This document shows positions 6,845 through 7,714 of a stretch of DNA of 7,714 nucleotides, piece by piece. The notes beneath the pieces were generated by a model. That model searched no databases. It saw only the letters and a program-made list of their open reading frames with translations, and was not told the DNA's origin. The position numbers and the translations under genes are program-made. Every line of letters begins with the position of its first letter. The first letter of the stretch is position 1. This DNA comes from Bacteroidota bacterium (GTDB lineage: Bacteria; Bacteroidota; Bacteroidia; Bacteroidales; UBA1556): contig QNXT01000313.1 of NCBI GenBank assembly GCA_003973505.1, positions 1-7,714 on the forward strand. Direction: 5' to 3'.

Positions 6845-6924
6845 TTTAAGTGTGGTATTATTGTTTATTTGCTAATCAATGTGTAATTAGATAAGATAAT
6901 TTCAATCTGCTTCTAAAAAGGTAC

Positions 6925-7034
6925 AGCCCCGTAGGGGCATGCTGTTTATAGCCCCAGCGGGGCGCAATATCATGGTTGATATTTGGTTTTGGCATGTGTT
7001 TTTGGTATAAAACCATGACAAAACAATTGTTGTT
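6925..7034 (+). repeat. 110-bp structured direct repeat, copy 1
   Basis: This copy starts AGCCCCGTAGGGGCATG. It holds hairpin a (GCCCC-GTA-GGGGC, 6926-6938), hairpin b (GCCCC-AGC-GGGGC, 6951-6963) and a long-range stem TCATGGTT (6970-6977) with AACCATGA (7011-7018). It ends in AATTGTTGTT. It begins 81 bp after deoC. Confidence 0.9.
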
Positions 7035-7080
7035 GATATTATTTACCAGCCAAAGTATTAATAATTAGAGAAATTTAATA

Positions 7081-7190
7081 AGCCCCATAGGGGCATACTG
7101 TTTATAGCCCCATAGGGGCGCAATATCATGGTTGATGTTAGTTTTGGCATATGTTTTTGGTACAGAAACCATGACATAATAATTGTTGTT
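7081..7190 (+). repeat. 110-bp structured direct repeat, copy 2
   Basis: This copy starts 156 bp after copy 1 and has the same length and layout: GCCCC-ATA-GGGGC at 7082-7094 and again at 7107-7119, then TCATGGTT (7126-7133) with AACCATGA (7167-7174), ending AATTGTTGTT. About a dozen positions differ from copy 1, including two compensating indels, none within the stem arms. A 46-bp unrelated AT-rich spacer (7035-7080) separates the copies. Confidence 0.9.
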
Positions 7191-7196
7191 TTCTAA

Positions 7197-7362
7197 CCAG
7201 TTCCAAGGTTTTAACCACCATAACAACAGCTTGACCTCAATCAAGATGCCACTGCCAGACATAATGCTGTGCAGTCAGAGCGTAGGCAGTGGCTTAGAAC
7301 TGCTCATGCTGGCTGTGGTGTGACAAATCTGACCCGTTGTTCTTACAACTGTATGGAACTGG
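7197..7362. repeat. Nested set of inverted repeats (possible fold-back structure)
   Basis: Stems nest from outside in: CCAGTTCC (7197-7204) with GGAACTGG (7355-7362); CACCA (7216-7220) with TGGTG (7316-7320); CAGC (7227-7230) with GCTG (7312-7315); and GCCACTGCC (7248-7256) with GGCAGTGGC (7285-7293). Each alone is weak; the correct nesting of all four suggests a folded element. Confidence 0.4.
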
Positions 7363-7486
7363 GTAGATCTAATGTGTAGCACTGTGTTTATATCATATAA
7401 TGTATAATCAGACTTCAATCGAGGTGATTTGATCGTGATAATTTATATGCTGTGACGAGTGCACAGCATACCACATGGCAGTGGCA
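7247..7486. repeat. 27-bp interrupted inverted repeat in the right-hand tail
   Basis: The left arm (7247-7273) is TGCCACTGCC, 7 nt, ATGCTGTGCA. The right arm (7460-7486) is its inverse: TGCACAGCAT, 7 nt, GGCAGTGGCA. Two perfect 10-bp blocks with identical spacing in both arms make chance unlikely. The right arm also overlaps a local hairpin TATGCTGTG/CACAGCATA (7446-7454/7462-7470). No target-site duplication is evident outside the arms. Confidence 0.7.
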
Positions 7487-7654
7487 CCGTCATTGATTGT
7501 TAGAATGTTACTTGAACTTAATTCTGAGTGATTCACTAACCAGCCTTTTGCCAAAATCGCCCACATAGATTTGGGCACAGTAACAGTAGCCCATCCTTTG
7601 GTATGGCAAGTTTTTCTCCCTCAGTATTTTAGAACATACACTAATGACTAATGT

Positions 7655-7714
7655 TAATACAGTGATAATACTAATACTGCTAATACTGTAATAGTAATAC
7701 TAGTAATAGTAACT
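7655..7714. repeat. Degenerate TAATA(C/G) low-complexity array at the window edge
   Basis: TAATAC or TAATAG occurs at 7655, 7666, 7672, 7681, 7689, 7695 and 7704, mostly 6-9 bp apart, and the pattern runs to the window end. It has a three-base rhythm (ACT/AGT/AAT) like a decayed microsatellite. Confidence 0.65.

Larger units (their letters stand above)
6845..7714. other. 870-bp region without a convincing gene, rich in repeats
   Basis: No reading frame here looks like a protein gene. The first 80 bp after deoC are AT-rich with only a weak CTAAT/ATTAG hairpin (6872-6876/6886-6890). Positions 6925-7190 hold two copies of a 110-bp structured repeat. From about 7191 to the edge the sequence changes texture, with interrupted inverted repeats and a terminal TAATA(C/G) array. 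These are listed separately. Confidence 0.7.

Noticed and set aside
6872..6890. CTAAT/ATTAG hairpin as the deoC terminator
   Set aside because: The stem is only 5 bp, AT-rich and lacks a following T-run.
6925..7190. CRISPR array
   Set aside because: There are only two copies, each 110 bp with internal hairpins and a 46-bp spacer. There are no short regular repeats and no cas genes.
7065..7262. Minus-strand 65-residue frame
   Set aside because: It runs straight through repeat copy 2 and into the tail, so it is a by-product of the repeat.
7224..7379. Plus-strand open frame of 51 codons in the tail
   Set aside because: It has no start codon in a sensible place and no family resemblance. Its coding look comes partly from the inverted repeat.
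7191..7510. Integron attC site, suggested by TTCTAAC near 7191 and GTTAGAA near 7500
   Set aside because: The core sites do not fit RYYYAAC/GTTRRRY, and there is no integrase or cassette gene.
7408..7566. Minus-strand 52-residue reading frame starting MWAILAKGW, within a 70-codon open stretch (7411-7620)
   Set aside because: It overlaps the inverted-repeat arm and has no recognisable domain or promoter. A frame this long can arise by chance in 500 bp read six ways, so it is not annotated as a gene.

Overview
The window looks like chromosomal DNA from a member of the Bacteroidota. Coding density is moderate and the DNA is AT-rich. Starts lack clear Shine-Dalgarno sequences, and two genes carry the TAnnTTTG -7 promoter element typical of this phylum. 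The families also fit: a SpoIIE phosphatase with the YARRIQ linker, a short QueG without HEAT repeats, a DUF502 protein, and a small secreted protein of Bacteroidales type. This assignment is inferred from the sequence alone.

Layout. Positions 1-331 hold the 3' end of a zinc-type (MDR) alcohol dehydrogenase, followed by a strong intrinsic terminator. After about 230 bp without a gene come a small exported protein built from a tandem duplication (627-1016) and a QueG-like double [4Fe-4S] protein (1067-2047), both on the + strand. The latter converges on the true queG (minus strand, 2137-3078), so two paralogous iron-sulfur enzymes meet tail to tail across an 89-bp gap that holds a CTTTGTG-type degenerate repeat. 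Between queG and the next gene lie a 21-bp-period direct repeat and a REP-like inverted repeat. Positions 3269-5164 (minus) encode a membrane sensor phosphatase: signal peptide, YfiR-like domain, long coiled coil, one membrane helix, SpoIIE/PP2C phosphatase. Diverging from it is a two-gene unit with a 2-bp gap: a DUF502 membrane protein (5388-5996) and deoC, deoxyribose-phosphate aldolase (5999-6844).

The last 870 bp have no convincing gene but are highly structured. Two 110-bp direct copies (6925-7034 and 7081-7190) each hold three inverted repeats whose arms are identical between copies while the rest has diverged. A second, unrelated block (about 7191-7714) has a 27-bp interrupted inverted repeat, nested short stems and a degenerate TAATA(C/G) array running to the window edge. 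This tail differs in texture from the rest and could be a mobile or foldback element, foreign DNA, or an assembly join.

Functionally the genes are mostly unrelated housekeeping and signalling functions: tRNA queuosine synthesis (queG), deoxynucleoside catabolism (deoC) and envelope sensing by regulated dephosphorylation. No complete novel multi-gene system is evident. The most unusual items are the QueG paralog lacking the QueG catalytic Asp, the YfiR-SpoIIE fusion, and the two structured repeat families at the right end.
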